A stretch of DNA of 64,000 nt from Proales similis (GCA_019059635.1 JAGVRJ010000006.1:1240001-1304000); one strand, 5' to 3'; counted from the stretch's first letter, positions 11,528 through 22,590 are shown. Notes: a model not told the origin generated them from the sequence alone. A program made the numbers and translations.

Positions 11528-11706
11528 TTGGCTCAGGTTGATCTGACCTCGCGGAAAGGAAGATGCCTTTTTCTCTCTGCTTCTAAAACGAGTTTTCGCT
11601 GAATATGTTGAATTTTTAGTGAAATTCTTCCTTCATCTACCAACTAGCTTTTTCAAATTGCATATTTAATTTACAAGCCCCACTCATGGACATTACAATT
11701 TAATTT
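10514..11706 (-). repeat. Near-identical tract shared with 7653-8845
   Basis: The copy D partner of the 1.19-kb block. It includes about 180 bp upstream of the copy D start codon, so the proximal promoter is shared with copy C as well as the coding exons. Identity ends abruptly near 11706. Confidence 0.9.
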
Positions 11707-12329
11707 CAAACAAGTTTCTTAATAGATATGGTAGAATATTGTTTGGAACTTTGATTGAAGCCTATCTCGACCTAATTCTCTTTATGAGCCACTTTCTTGT
11801 CAACCCTTCTTGAATCTTCCGATCAATTAAGTTAAGTGGCTTCTGTAGAAATCATATGTGAACGTCAACTAACCTCAAATTTAATTGACTCCGCCCTCTT
11901 ATTTGCGTAGATTTCTTAGACAAGCATCAAAATTTGGCTAGAGAAGAGACGCAATTTCTACGCTTTTAGTTTTATATCATGTAATCTTTTATATCCTTAG
12001 GCTTCTTAAGCTCAGCTCTCCACTTTTTAGCAAACCTCTTTTCGATAGCTATTTCTGTTGATTTACTTTCATTTATACACCCAGTAAAAAGAGAAAAAAA
12101 ATATAAAGATAGAATGCAATCGGTTATGTCTGATCAACTCAATCTATTTGTGTTGACTTTTCACCCCTTTGAAGAATTCTGATTTATTAGCAAACATTTT
12201 AATCTTTAAAAATTTCTTATTTAATAGCAGACAAACCAGACGTAATTCTAAATCAATTGGGGTTATTAAAATGGACCAAAATAATAGTTAAGCTCAGGAC
12301 TCTGAATAGTGAAAATCGAGGCAATCAGA
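11707..12329. other. AT-rich intergenic DNA between HCN copies D and E
   Basis: No supported gene. It contains the distal upstream region of copy D and the 3' flank of copy E. Confidence 0.5.
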
Positions 12330-14329
12330 TTATAAAGACGCATCGAGTAGACTAGAAAGATCTTGGGCAGGGAATAGATCGGCAACTTGAGCTTGCATCG
12401 ACGGGTATCGCTCGAGCAATTCGTTGAGTTCAGCGACCGACAGACTGAAGATCTCGCAGTAGGTGAGTGCCTGGGCACTCATGACCCGCTGCACAGGCGG
12501 AAGCACTGACGACTCTGCTGTCAGAGAAGAGACTCGGATTAGATTCAATAGATCAGATAGATGCTAGACTACAAGTCACTCACCTCCAAAGTAGGAGCCT
12601 TCTGCGAGGGCGAACACAGCTTTGTGGTGGGAGTGAGCGATGCTCACCACGCCCCGCTTGATGAAGTAGAGGCGCTGGGTGGGACTGCGTTGTTGGACGA
12701 CGAACTCGCCAGGCTGGTAGAAGTCCTCGCGCAGAATGGACACCAGATCGGAGATGAAGCGCTCGTCGGCGCTGGCGAAGAACGGGATTGAGGAGACCAT
12801 CGCCCGAAAGTTGTGGGCGAGCACGTTCTGGCCAGAGATTAGCTCAAAGAGAGAGAAGAGAGTCGAGGGTAATGATCAACCTTGCGAAGCTTGTCAGAGA
12901 GACCGTCGAGGATGTCGGCCTCGTCGAACAGGCGGCCTTGGAAACGATGCTCGAAATACTCGGTTACTTGGTGACGTAACTCATGCGGAACCTTCTTCCA
13001 GATCAAGTACTCTTCCATTTGCTTGAGCTAGAATCAATTACTTATTCGTTGCCAGAAGTATTAAATAAAGGGTCAACAGCAAGTGGAAGTTACTCGTTCG
13101 CTATACTTTCGAGCCGAGATATTTGAGCTTTGTATGAAAGCACCGACTATTCCAATTGTCACTGCATAAAACATGGCACCAACAACCATGCTGAATGTTG
13201 TCATCCAAGTCTCAGTTGTCGTCATTGGTGCGTAGCGCCCTTTTTATTCATTCTTAGACAAGTTTATTATCAGGTTCTTGATTGATCACTTACCGTAACC
13301 AATGCAAAGCATGTGTGACATTACTTTGAAAAGTGCGTATGAATATTGTTCTACCCAACTCTCGCCCTTTTTCTTTGATGAGCTTGTGCAGACTGAAAAA
13401 GAACGTTTTTGTTTACCACAAGATTGTTTAAGACCACCCATGACTGGTCCGGAAATCCTTGGAGCATGGGTATCAGAAACTGGACGCAAGCGTTCCAGTG
13501 ACAAAGAAGAATTATCAGGGAGATTAAATTAAAAATCGAAATGACCATGCTGGAAAGATTAAGGAACTCTTGCCAACGCCTGACTGATCTGACCAAGCGC
13601 ACTAGTCGAATCAGCCTTAAAAGACTGAGCAGTTTGACCAAGCGAATAAGCTTCAGAGCCCGGCCCGTTGCTCCTAGCCGAATCGATGACCATCCGTTGT
13701 TGAGAATGAGCAGAATATAGTCGACCGGCAGAGCGCTGACTATATCCACCATAAACCACGTTTTTAAATATCGCCTGAATATGTTGCCAGGGTGTAAAAC
13801 GATTCCGTCGGCAAAGTTCTTCGGCAATATTCCAGTTCTGAAGTTAAACAGCAGCTCCAGAATAAAAAACGTGTCCATAAAAATGTTGAAGCTTATCATC
13901 GACCAGTCTCCCCACTGCTCGTACAAGAACGATATGGTCACTGGCAAGACGACGGCGTTAACCACATGCAGGACGATGAGAATCAGGTCCCAGACGAACC
14001 TTTTGAATAGACGCAGGTCAATCAAGTGTGCAGACACGCTCACTCCACAGAGTGACTTACGCAAAAGTGCTGCAAGGGTGAATGACCCACGGCGAGATGG
14101 ACAGCTGTCTGGCTCGCTCGCGTTCTATGGCCTCCTTGCAGCCAAATATGCGCAGAGCCAGCTTGTTCTGGGACGGCATCAACTTGCCCGTCAGATGCTG
14201 TTTCAACCAAGTCCCAAATGTCATTTTGTTGTTTACTTGCTGCTTCTCTTCCACACACTTTGTACTAACTTCTTTGCTAATTCTGCAAACGCTAATGTTC
14301 GATTCATGGAATCCATAATTCTCCATCAC
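12330..14329 (-). CDS. HCN-type cation channel, copy E
   Basis: Complete paralog, 548 aa. Exons on the minus strand: 14329-14061, 13999-13417, 13366-13294, 13239-13094, 13027-12881, 12827-12584 and 12514-12330. The N-terminus ([13 protein letters not shown]) is distinct. The core box [19 protein letters not shown] follows, then S1-S5 with a basic S4 ([18 protein letters not shown]), a CIGYG pore, S6 ([18 protein letters not shown]), the C-linker and a cyclic-nucleotide domain. From 13908 to 14178 it is almost identical to copies C and D, across intron 1, while the rest of exon 2 has diverged. This is the 5'-most member of the array, read on the minus strand, and starts about 0.5 kb from the oppositely oriented GPAA1. 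Confidence 0.92.
13908..14178 (-). repeat. Conversion-like tract shared with copies C and D
   Basis: About 271 bp matching 8257-8527 of copy C with roughly four differences. It spans the end of exon 1, intron 1 and the start of exon 2. Flanking exon 2 sequence is much more diverged, so a short exchange tract fits better than recent whole-gene duplication. Confidence 0.8.
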
Positions 14330-14812
14330 TTTTCGGCAAAGGTCAATCTTATGCTGTCTAAAACTGCTCTTTAGTTATCTACATTTTGTTTATATAACTA
14401 ATTCTTATCATTATTCACAGTTTTCTGCCTGTATGATAGAACTCTCAGTTTGTTTTCTTATTCAAATAAATGTTGGCGTTGAAATGAGGCTCAGCTGAAT
14501 TGAACCTGTTTACTTTCTCGTTTTTGAAAATGCTTTTTGCCGAGCTTGCTTTTCAATCAGGTGGCTTGAATTAAGTTTTAAATTCAAATAAAAACAAGTG
14601 ACTATTAAACTTCAATTTCAAACTCATCAAACGAATTGAGTCATTTGAAATTTAAAAGCTTAGGCGGTCAGACTTTGACAACACGGAATGTGAAGAAAAT
14701 TTTGAGTCAATTTTGAAATGATGAATCAACCGAGCTGGGTTCATTCTGGTTGCAAATTAATTAAAGAGAGTAAGAAGAGAAGCAGATTGAACGGCTCATT
14801 AGACTCGAGACC
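14330..14812. other. Divergent intergenic region between HCN copy E and GPAA1
   Basis: About 480 bp between two divergently transcribed genes. It must hold both promoters. No TATA-like box stands out and no coding exon is supported. Confidence 0.5.
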
Positions 14813-17144
14813 ATGAGCCTGATTGCAAGTGACAGTCAAAATAAGGGAAAACTGATTACGAATGTAGTCAAGTTCGGACCGCTCGTCTCTTTAGTCTCGT
14901 TTGTGGCCGGAATCGTTTACTTTTTAATGCTTCCACATGAAGTTCTTGTTCAGCGTACCCATGTGTCGGAGAACGCTCTGCTTCCAGGTATCATTTCAGG
15001 TCAAATTGCCTCTGATAATTCGAAATGCTTAACTTAGTTCGCTAGGCCTTGTTTCAACCGATCTGCATTCAATTGAATTAGTGAAATCGATATCTGACCA
15101 ACTCCAGTCGAATTACGAAGCTAATCAGCGACACTTTACAACGGAATTTTTGACGAGCCTTTTTGAAAAGCACACCAAATTGAAACCGTTCACACAAAGC
15201 TTCAATGTAAGCGATCCATACTCGAAACGAGTGAGATCAGCCACCAATGTATACGCGTATGGACGAGCAAAACGGGGCGATGGCTCCGAAGCAATCGTCC
15301 TTACTGCGCCCACTTTTATTATCAACGCAAGAAAAACAGTTATTCCGAATGTAGTCGGAATTTCAATGCTTTTTGAATTTGCCAATTTAATTCAAGGTAA
15401 ATAAACTCAGAGTCTGTTTGCATTCATTTTATTTTGAAAATTTTCTTACAAGACAAGCCGTACTGGGCCAAAGATTTCATATTTGTCATAAACGATCAAG
15501 GCCACTTGGGCATGGAGGCTTGGCTCAATGCTTATTTTGCGCGTGAGAATCAGTGTAGGTCGAAAAGCTTTTCGATTTCATTCTGGTGCAATAATTTTGG
15601 GTTTTCAGACATTCGCGGAGAGGATTTGGCAATGCGAGGCGGCTCCCTTCAAGCGGCGTTGAATCTTGAATTTGCTGACTTGAACATAGACAAGCTGGAA
15701 ATCGGCCTGGAAGGGCCAAACGGCAAGCTTCCCAATCTGGACTTGTTTAACACCTTGATCAGAATATGCCGGGCCAATACAATTCAATTCAAGTGCACGC
15801 TTCAAGATGAGATTGAGTACAAAGAATATTCTCTGTACCAAGATCGACCGCCTATAGAGCATGAGGCGGGCATCCAAAATATGCTTAGAATGCTAGGACG
15901 GCAAGCGGTCGGCTTGCCCAGTGGACAGCACGGCTACTTTTTGAACTACCGAGTCGACTCGCTGACCATTCGTGGTAGAACGCTGAAAAAAAGCAAAAAA
16001 AACACAAACTATCGTCAAAACGCGCTAAAAGCAATGCGGTAAGTTGACCACCTATTCAGATTCTGCCTAACACGATATCACAGGATTCAAATAATTTTAA
16101 GAGTTATTGAGAGCACGTTGAGAAGCATCAACAACCTGCTCGAGCGTCTTCACCATTCGTATTCATTCTACTTATTGCCGTCAGCAAATTATTTTCTGTC
16201 CATTGGCTCCTACATGCCTACATTCGGCTTGTTGGCTTTGCCGCTTTTGTACGTGCTCGTGCGCATCTGGATCGGCCTGTTTCTCACCAATGAGTATCAA
16301 GAGGTAAAAAGCAGACCTTAAGTCTCAATTGAACTCGGCATTAATACAACGTGCAGGAAGGGAAAAACAACCCAGATGTCGCTGTTCCTCTACTTGTTCA
16401 AATTACAGCTGCCCTCATCCCAGCCTTGATCAGCCTTTACGGTAATCTGCACGTTTTTCCTAACGTCTCGGGCTTCTTGGTCTAGTTCGTTCACAAAAAA
16501 GGAATCCCGCTTCTTTCTGAGCACTCGTTGCTTTTAAACTTGAGCTCGGGCGAGGCTCTGTTAGCTGGTCACCTGATCTGCATTGCTAACTGCGTCGTTA
16601 TAATCTCCGCGATCAGAGCAAAACGGTATCTCTTTTGAATGAGTTTGGAATCAATCGAATATCATGAAAGAAAATCAATTTTAACAGAAAAAGTTCCAAC
16701 AACAAACAAAAGCAAATTCTGCGACTCTTCAATGCAATCGCTTTGTTGATATTCGCTGGCGCGATTTCTCTTCTAAACATCTCATTGGCGTTGATAATCG
16801 CAGTCGTCTTCGTGCCGTTGATAGTGTTCGCCAGCTTTGACTTTAAAAACAGGTTTGAATCGGCCAATCGCCTCCTTTTCAGCTCTCAGTCATTTATATT
16901 CGAAAGTCTGCTCAAATGGACTATTCAGCTGCTGCATTTGATCGCGTCCCCATCAATGCTGATATTCTTCTTGGCCTCAATTGAGTCTATTGTCCACAAC
17001 CCGACTGAATATGGCCTTTCAACTCTGAGTCGTGAGCTGCTTGAGTTCACTAGAGACGCACAGCTGCTCAATATTTGGACATTTACCGCCATCAGTTTGG
17101 GACTGTTTCCGATTTGGCTGACGGCTGGCCTCACAATCGGATGA
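14813..17144 (+). CDS. GPAA1: GPI transamidase subunit GAA1
   Basis: ER-membrane subunit of the complex that transfers GPI anchors to proteins. Exons: 14813-14987, 15046-15396, 15453-15554, 15609-16038, 16084-16303, 16357-16452, 16486-16625 and 16688-17144, giving 656 aa (human is about 620). An N-terminal membrane segment (VSLVSFVAGIVYFLML) precedes a luminal peptidase-like domain (DKPYWAKDFIFVINDQGHLG; GLEGPNGKLPNLDLFNTL). The hallmark LLERLHHSYSFYLLPSAN and IGSYMPTFG follow, then several C-terminal membrane helices with NISLALIIAVVFVP near the end. One junction is odd. The expected donor after LISLY (gtaatc at 16442) breaks the frame, while a weak donor at 16453 with a 33-nt intron keeps it. 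An assembly indel is the alternative. Confidence 0.93.
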
Positions 17145-17248
17145 GCGTTACATTTCGCTCACACTTTTGACATCGAACTTAAATAAAATTTACACATTTT
17201 GTCTAAACTTGTCTAAAACGAGCGCTAGTGTTTTCATTCTCTTGATTT

Positions 17249-18482
17249 TTATTTCGATTTGTATTCAACTTTTTTAAGAAACAAGCCATAAGGTTTCATA
17301 ACCGTGGTCAAGTGCGCGTCGTAGTAACTCTCAGGCTCGGTCAACATCCGACTAATTTGACTTAAATCTATTCGGCGCTGCGCCACGTCGTACGCAGCTC
17401 CGACCATTTTGCGAATCATTTTGTACAAAAACGAGCCAGCCTGTATCTCTATTTCCAGTATTTGAAGTGGCTCTTGGCTCGCCCATGCGTACGCGTTTGG
17501 ACTTTGCCATTCTAGTTCTTAAGTTTTGTTGAGAAAGCGATTTAAACAATTTTCAATCAGACAATTGAATGAGCGAAAGCTTGATTTACTTGTCTTTACG
17601 GTTTTTATCGGCGACTTTCGTTGCGAGTTCAATTCTTTCCTGCCTATCTTGGTGGTGAAAGCACTGAAATTATGAGTGCCGTTGTACAAGGACATTGCCT
17701 GGGCGAAAAGCTCTGGCTCGAACGGCTCGCTGCGGTACAAAGCGTTCAGGTTTGGACTTAAAATAGTCAATTTATGAATTACTTCAATTCTGTGAGTAAA
17801 TCGCGGGCGGACGGAGACAAGAAGTGGACGAACGGAAAACGATAGAAACATTCGCCCTTTTCCTCTTTTCTATTTTCTCGACGACTGAGAGCTCGTTCGA
17901 CTAGTCTCGTTTGCTCGTACTCGGACCAGTATTGTTCGGCTTTTTTCAATCTTGCAAGACGGTAGATGTATGTTCTTGAATGTGCGTGCCGAGAAACGAA
18001 ATTTGATGACACTGGCTCGAGTTTAAGAATCCTATTTATTAAATGTCCGAGATCAAGGGCAAAAGGAAGAAGAAATAGACATCAACAACCCGAACCTAAT
18101 CATCTGCTTTTGTTCGACAAAAAGCTCGTTTAGTCGCTGCGGTATGACTTGACAGGCAAGACTGAGATCGGCCTGAAATGCCGCCTCGTTTAGCTCGAGG
18201 TCAATGTGGGCCGTGTTGGCCATCGCATGAACGCCCGCGTCTGTTCGACTTGAGATGCTCACTTTGGACACAGGCTGAGCAATTTCTCTGATTGCTTCAA
18301 AATTTTTCTCCAGCACATTGCTCACTGTGTTGGATGTATTTGTCTGCCTCGCAACACCACTAGCCACTGGCCAATTAGTTCTTCCCAATCTCTCCTAATT
18401 CTGCTTGAATCGAACGGAAGAATTACCTAAAATTGGCGCCAATGTAGGAGAACGTGATGAGAAAGCGTTTACAATTGGACAT
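17249..18482 (-). CDS. PUSL1: TruA-family tRNA pseudouridine synthase, PUSL1-like
   Basis: Converts uridine to pseudouridine in tRNA; PUSL1 in mammals is mitochondrial. Exons on the minus strand: 18482-18427, 18389-18096, 18031-17783, 17756-17590 and 17511-17249, giving 342 aa. The catalytic-Asp motif is present (SISSRTDAGVHAMANTAH). It is followed by FVSRHAHSRTYIYRLA, the NGTHNFSAF motif, and the C-terminal GSFLYKMIRKMVGAAYDV and PYGLFLKKV. No strong mitochondrial presequence is evident at the chosen start (MSNCKRFLITFSYIGANF), where FSYIGANF fits the family's N-terminal beta strand. Intron 3 is only 26 nt (17782-17757) and the frame closes exactly across it. Intron 1 is 37 nt. Close to PUSL1, but other TruA paralogs cannot be fully excluded. 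Confidence 0.88.
17757..17782 (-). other. 26-nt intron in the PUSL1-like gene
   Basis: GT-AG intron starting gtaattc and ending ttttaag on the minus strand. Removing it joins LLTEL to PNLNALYR in frame; leaving it in gives an immediate stop. Neighbouring introns are 37-78 nt. Confidence 0.75.
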
Positions 18483-19435
18483 TTTGAGTCAACTCATTTG
18501 AGCGTGGGCTCCAGTGAATGGCGCCCTCGTTCAGACTCTTTATTGCTCGTTTATTCAGTTTATTATGCCCGAGCCAGCTTACATACATGCATTGTTGCAA
18601 GGATGGAGGAAGCAGTAAAAGCCGGCATCAAGCAAATGGCTAAAAATTTCAAAATGTAGCTGCTTGTTGATCGCCATCGCCGCCATTCCCCCCATCGTCT
18701 TTAACAATCATCTTTGAGCCGAACGTGGTCGCTCGAGCCGTTATTTTTTTTTTAGAGTGTTTTGTAAAAATTATGCTTCTTCCTATTTCTCTGTTGAGCT
18801 CATGAGCTTAATCATTGAGCCCATTCAGAAGATCTGTGTCTGTGCGTATAGCTGTTGTGAATGAGATGAGTGTTTGTATTAAATGTGATAGAGAGAGAGA
18901 GTGTGTGAGAGAGAGGGAGCAAATAGAGTAAGAGCGTTTAATGGCCAGCAATCTTGTTGGCTTGGTTGCATCTAAGCTCCAATCGAATTCGTTTCAACTG
19001 TAAAAAACAATTTCAAGGCCCAACTAAGATTACTGGCTACTTGGTTAGGATGGCGGAGAAGAGTCAACGAGAAGAGGAAGCCGCTTGAATCGAGACTCTT
19101 GCGAGTGTGCTTATGTGTATTATTTAAACATGTTAGTTTAGTGTGTAACAAACACTGGTTCTGTTCGCCGATTCAGAGTTTTAGAAAGCCGGAGTGAGTG
19201 TGCAAGCGAGTTGCTTCGTTTAAAAGAGAGACGCAGCTGGTCGACAATTTTTATTTTTGATTAAAAGCGCTTTAACATCACTCAACATCTTCACAGATTT
19301 GATGATGTTCGTGTGGCGCTCGCAAAGCTTATGAGTTTTATGTCATTTAAACGGTTTCGGTTAATTTGCAATTTGCTCCTCTCCTCTGTTTAGAGTTTTG
19401 TTAAGATCTGTTTATTCAACGCGCAATCAGCAAGC
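18483..19435. other. Intergenic region and likely LSM14 5' leader
   Basis: About 950 bp with no supported coding exon. It contains a GA/TG-rich simple stretch at about 18888-18918 and a T-run near 18746. It lies between two divergently transcribed genes; the part nearest 19435 is probably LSM14 promoter and 5' UTR. Confidence 0.5.
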
Positions 19436-21745
19436 ATGTCCACCACCCCATACCTTGGCAGCAAAATCAGCCTCATCTCGAAGGCCAAGATTAGATATGA
19501 AGGCATTCTGTACACTATTGACACCAACGAGTCGACTGTTGCACTCGCCAAAGGTTTGTTTGCTCTCGATTCAACTTTCTGTTGGCTTAGTGAAATAAAA
19601 ATTTTCTTCTTTTTTCTAGTGCGCTCGTTCGGAACTGAGGATCGACCTACCGATCGACCAGTCATGCCTCGAGATGAAGTGTTCGAGTACATTATTTTCC
19701 GCGGCAGCGACATCGAGGATTTGCATGTCTGCGAGCCATACCCGGCCCAAAGCCAGCAGAACCAGCTACCGTCTGGCTTGGTCCAAGATCCGGCTATTGT
19801 GAAGACCTCTGTCGGACCTGCTTTCCCGAGCTCCAGCCAGAGCAACGGTCTCACCTCAAGCAATGCCACCAGCTCGGCTGCTACTCTCAGCGCCATGCAG
19901 GCTACTACTCAGGCCAGCACTACGGCCACCAACCCGCTCGCTGCTTTGAACGGACCTGCTGTTACCGTCGGAACTTCGACCACTGCCACCCAGAGCGTCA
20001 GCCAGGGAGTGAGCAGTGGAACCCAGAGCCGACTCTCGCCCACCCAGGACAGCGGTGTGCAGGTCGATAATGAGCCACGAGCCCAAAACCAGCAACGATC
20101 TGGATCTAGCCGACACCAGAATGGTAACAACAACAACCACCGACGAGACACTTACAAGAACACCAACAGCAGCAGCAACAACAACAATAGCAGCAACGGT
20201 GTGAACAGCAACAAGCAGCAGCAACAGCATCAACGACCACGATCTGGCCGTGATCAGGTCAACCGAAGCCGTCAATACAATGGCCATGCCAACAGCAACG
20301 GAAGCTCCCGTAAGTTGCAACTTGTGTTTATCTTGCATCCCCCGCCCGCGGTTCAACTAACACACACACACATACACATGCGAGGGTCCTTCTAACCGCA
20401 CATACTCTCCTCTATAATTTCTATGCTTCATACTCATCTTGAGCCATGACACAAATCTGCGTCATTGAATCAAAGCTTAGCCCCACTGCAATTGTCCCAT
20501 TCTGAACAAAATCAAACGAGCAGCAAATTAAACGAACTGTCCTAAATGAAGGAATGAATGGCGGCAACAGCCATGCGCACCGTAGCTCTAAGCGTGTGAA
20601 CACTAGATATAATAACGACTCGATGAACTCGAGCTTGAACACGAGTCAGCAAAATAATAGCTTCTCGAGCGTGGACAGAAAGTATAGGGGACCTCAGAGA
20701 CGTAGGTCCGTTAATAGCCGACGATCCACGCCCGAGGTTGACTATAACGGATCGAGACGGCCACGATTGAACTCAGGAATGAGACAGAGAAAGTTGTCTC
20801 AATCGAGACGATCGACTAATACCCGTCAAAGCAAAGGTACTCGTCGACAATGTTAAAACAAGTCGATTAACGACTAAGAAACTATTTGTTCGCGTCACTA
20901 ATCAATGTTCAACTAACTAACCAACCAAGCAAGCTCTTTTCTCATCTGATTTTTATTTTTGACCTGTCTCCTTGAAAGTATGAAGCATATTAATTATAGA
21001 GGCGGCCAGTAGCTTATTTTCAGTTTTTATTTTTTCTTTCAAGTTCAATTAATCGCTCATCGCACGGAAGAAGACATTTGATTAATCATTGTTTAATTCA
21101 ATTGAAGGAATGATGATGCAGTCGCCGCGACCCAACAACCAGAACCGACGCCAGCAGCGACCCATGCAGAACGGCCGCACTGAGCCGCTCAAGTTCGAGG
21201 GAGAGTACGATTTCGAGCAGGCCAATGCTCAATTCGAGCAGGAGATTGAAAAGGAGTTCAGCGAGAAGCTCAAGATCACCACTACCACCAGCAAGCCCGA
21301 GTCGGCCCCCGCTCAGCTCGATGAGCAGCAGCTTGTTAAGCAGAAGCTCGATGACTTCAACCGTGATGCCCAGCCGGCCTCTCACAACGAGGAGAACCGC
21401 CACTTCTACGACAAGAACCTCTCATTCTTCGACCGCATTTCAAGCGAGGCCACTGAGAAGCAGCGAGCCAACAAGAACTGGCGCGAGGAGCGAAAGCTGA
21501 ACGCCGAGACCTTTGGCGTGCCGGCTAGCCGACCTTTCAACCGCAACAACATGAACAACATGAACAGCAACAACAGCAACAGCAACTACCGCTACAACAA
21601 TCAGTCAAGAATGAACAATCAGCGCCGCGTCAATGACTACCGATACAACGGCAACAGCCAGCGAGTTGCTGTCGGTGGTGACATGCCCCGATCTGCCGGC
21701 TACGGAGGTCAGCGCAACTCCAACCGATACGGATCGCGCAACTAA
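19436..21745 (+). CDS. LSM14A: LSM14/Trailer hitch/CAR-1 family P-body RNP protein
   Basis: Cytoplasmic mRNP scaffold acting with DDX6/Me31B in translational repression and decapping. Exons: 19436-19553, 19620-20309, 20552-20836 and 21108-21745, giving 576 aa. The LSm domain is almost invariant ([51 protein letters not shown]). A long Ser/Thr/Asn/Gln-rich, low-complexity middle follows. The C-terminal half has the FDF box ([16 protein letters not shown]), FFD box ([15 protein letters not shown]) and TFG box ([13 protein letters not shown]). A basic Asn/Arg/Gly tail ends in NRYGSRN. Exon 3 (285 nt, phase 1 on both sides) could be skipped without changing frame. The symbol is given by family; the LSM14A/B split is vertebrate-specific. 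Confidence 0.95.
20552..20836 (+). other. Probable cassette exon of LSM14
   Basis: A 95-codon exon rich in Arg, Ser and Asn ([30 protein letters not shown]), with both boundaries in phase 1. The next exon begins with a similar acceptor context (GAAG then GAATGA), so skipping keeps the frame. Its codon usage and Arg/Ser density differ from the flanking exons. No transcript evidence is available here. Confidence 0.5.
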
Positions 21746-22379
21746 GCCGACTTTAAATGGAGTTGTTCGCGGCCAGTCTAGAGGACCTAGACGGCCGCCA
21801 CAATCTATTTAAAGTCCACAGTCCATTTTCCTTTTGTTGTTACCTGTTGCTATTATGATTACTTGATTGCCAATTGGGAACAATTTCGTTCCCAGACATG
21901 CTGCAAGTGGCCGACTCTCGCTTGATGCACGTCGGCCATCCGAACGCTGCCACTCTTTTATTGTTCTAAGCGCATTGAAATTACGATTTATAACTTGTTT
22001 TCACCTACATTACTCTGTTTTCCCCTTCATTTTCGCTTTTCTATACATTCAGCCTTCATGCAAGCAAACTGCTATTGCCCGAGAGAAAAACAAAACAAGC
22101 AATTGTATTGAAGAGAGAGATAGAGAGTCTATCCAAAACGACTCTTGACATTCGAGGAGCTTTATTTTAGTCAAGATGATCCTAACTGCCATTAAGCATA
22201 CATATTCCCCAAGACAGCCAGCCAGCCAGTCAGCCAGCTATCAAGCCGGTCATGGTCCAAATTTAAGCTTGAAAAGACGCACAATGACAGCATCGCCCAT
22301 CATCCAATAAGGAGTTTTCCATTCAATTGATTCTAATTTATTCGAATTTCTATATTTGGGCGCCTGAATCAGAACTATT
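21746..22379. other. LSM14 3' UTR and downstream intergenic DNA
   Basis: Follows the LSM14 stop. Open frames here look incidental. A short GA-rich stretch and a CAGCCAGCCAGTCAGCCAGC tandem near 22216-22236 are the only simple repeats noted. Confidence 0.45.
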
Positions 22380-22526
22380 TTAGTAAGAGCGACCCCTGGA
22401 CCTCCCAAGTCGATGCTGCTTATCCAATTCTCTCTCCAACGTTCTAAAAGCTGATGAGTGCTCCTCTTCATCCTCATCGCTGGCTATTTTAAAAGAAAAA
22501 CCGAAAGAAAAGAAATAACCTGGCAT
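22380..22526 (-). CDS. Possible 36-aa acidic/basic microprotein
   Basis: Read on the minus strand, an ATG at 22526 followed by a 36-nt GT-AG intron (22519-22484) joins 22483-22380. The product would be 36 aa: an acidic start (MPASDEDEEEH), a helical middle (FRTLERELDKQHRLGR) and an Arg/Ser/Tyr end. Its sharply partitioned charge looks protein-like, and the initiator-adjacent intron resembles other genes in the window. A 75-codon frame overlaps it in another phase (22477-22250) and is an alternative. I do not recognise either product. Confidence 0.28.
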   Translation of the reverse strand: MPGYFFSFGFSFKIASDEDEEEHSSAFRTLERELDKQHRLGRSRGRSY

Positions 22527-22566
22527 ACATGACCGGCACAATTAGGCAGAACAAATCAAAACTTCA

Positions 22567-22590
22567 ACGACGACGACGACGACGACGACA
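22567..22590. repeat. (CGA)n trinucleotide tract
   Basis: About eight CGA units in non-coding sequence just upstream of the possible microprotein start. Confidence 0.85.

Noticed and set aside
3691-14329. HCN copies as pseudogenes
   Set aside because: Copies B-E all close in frame through seven exons with intact splice sites, so decay is not supported.
19856-20356. 166-codon minus-strand frame opposite LSM14
   Set aside because: Reverse-strand shadow of the Ser/Thr/Asn-rich LSM14 middle.
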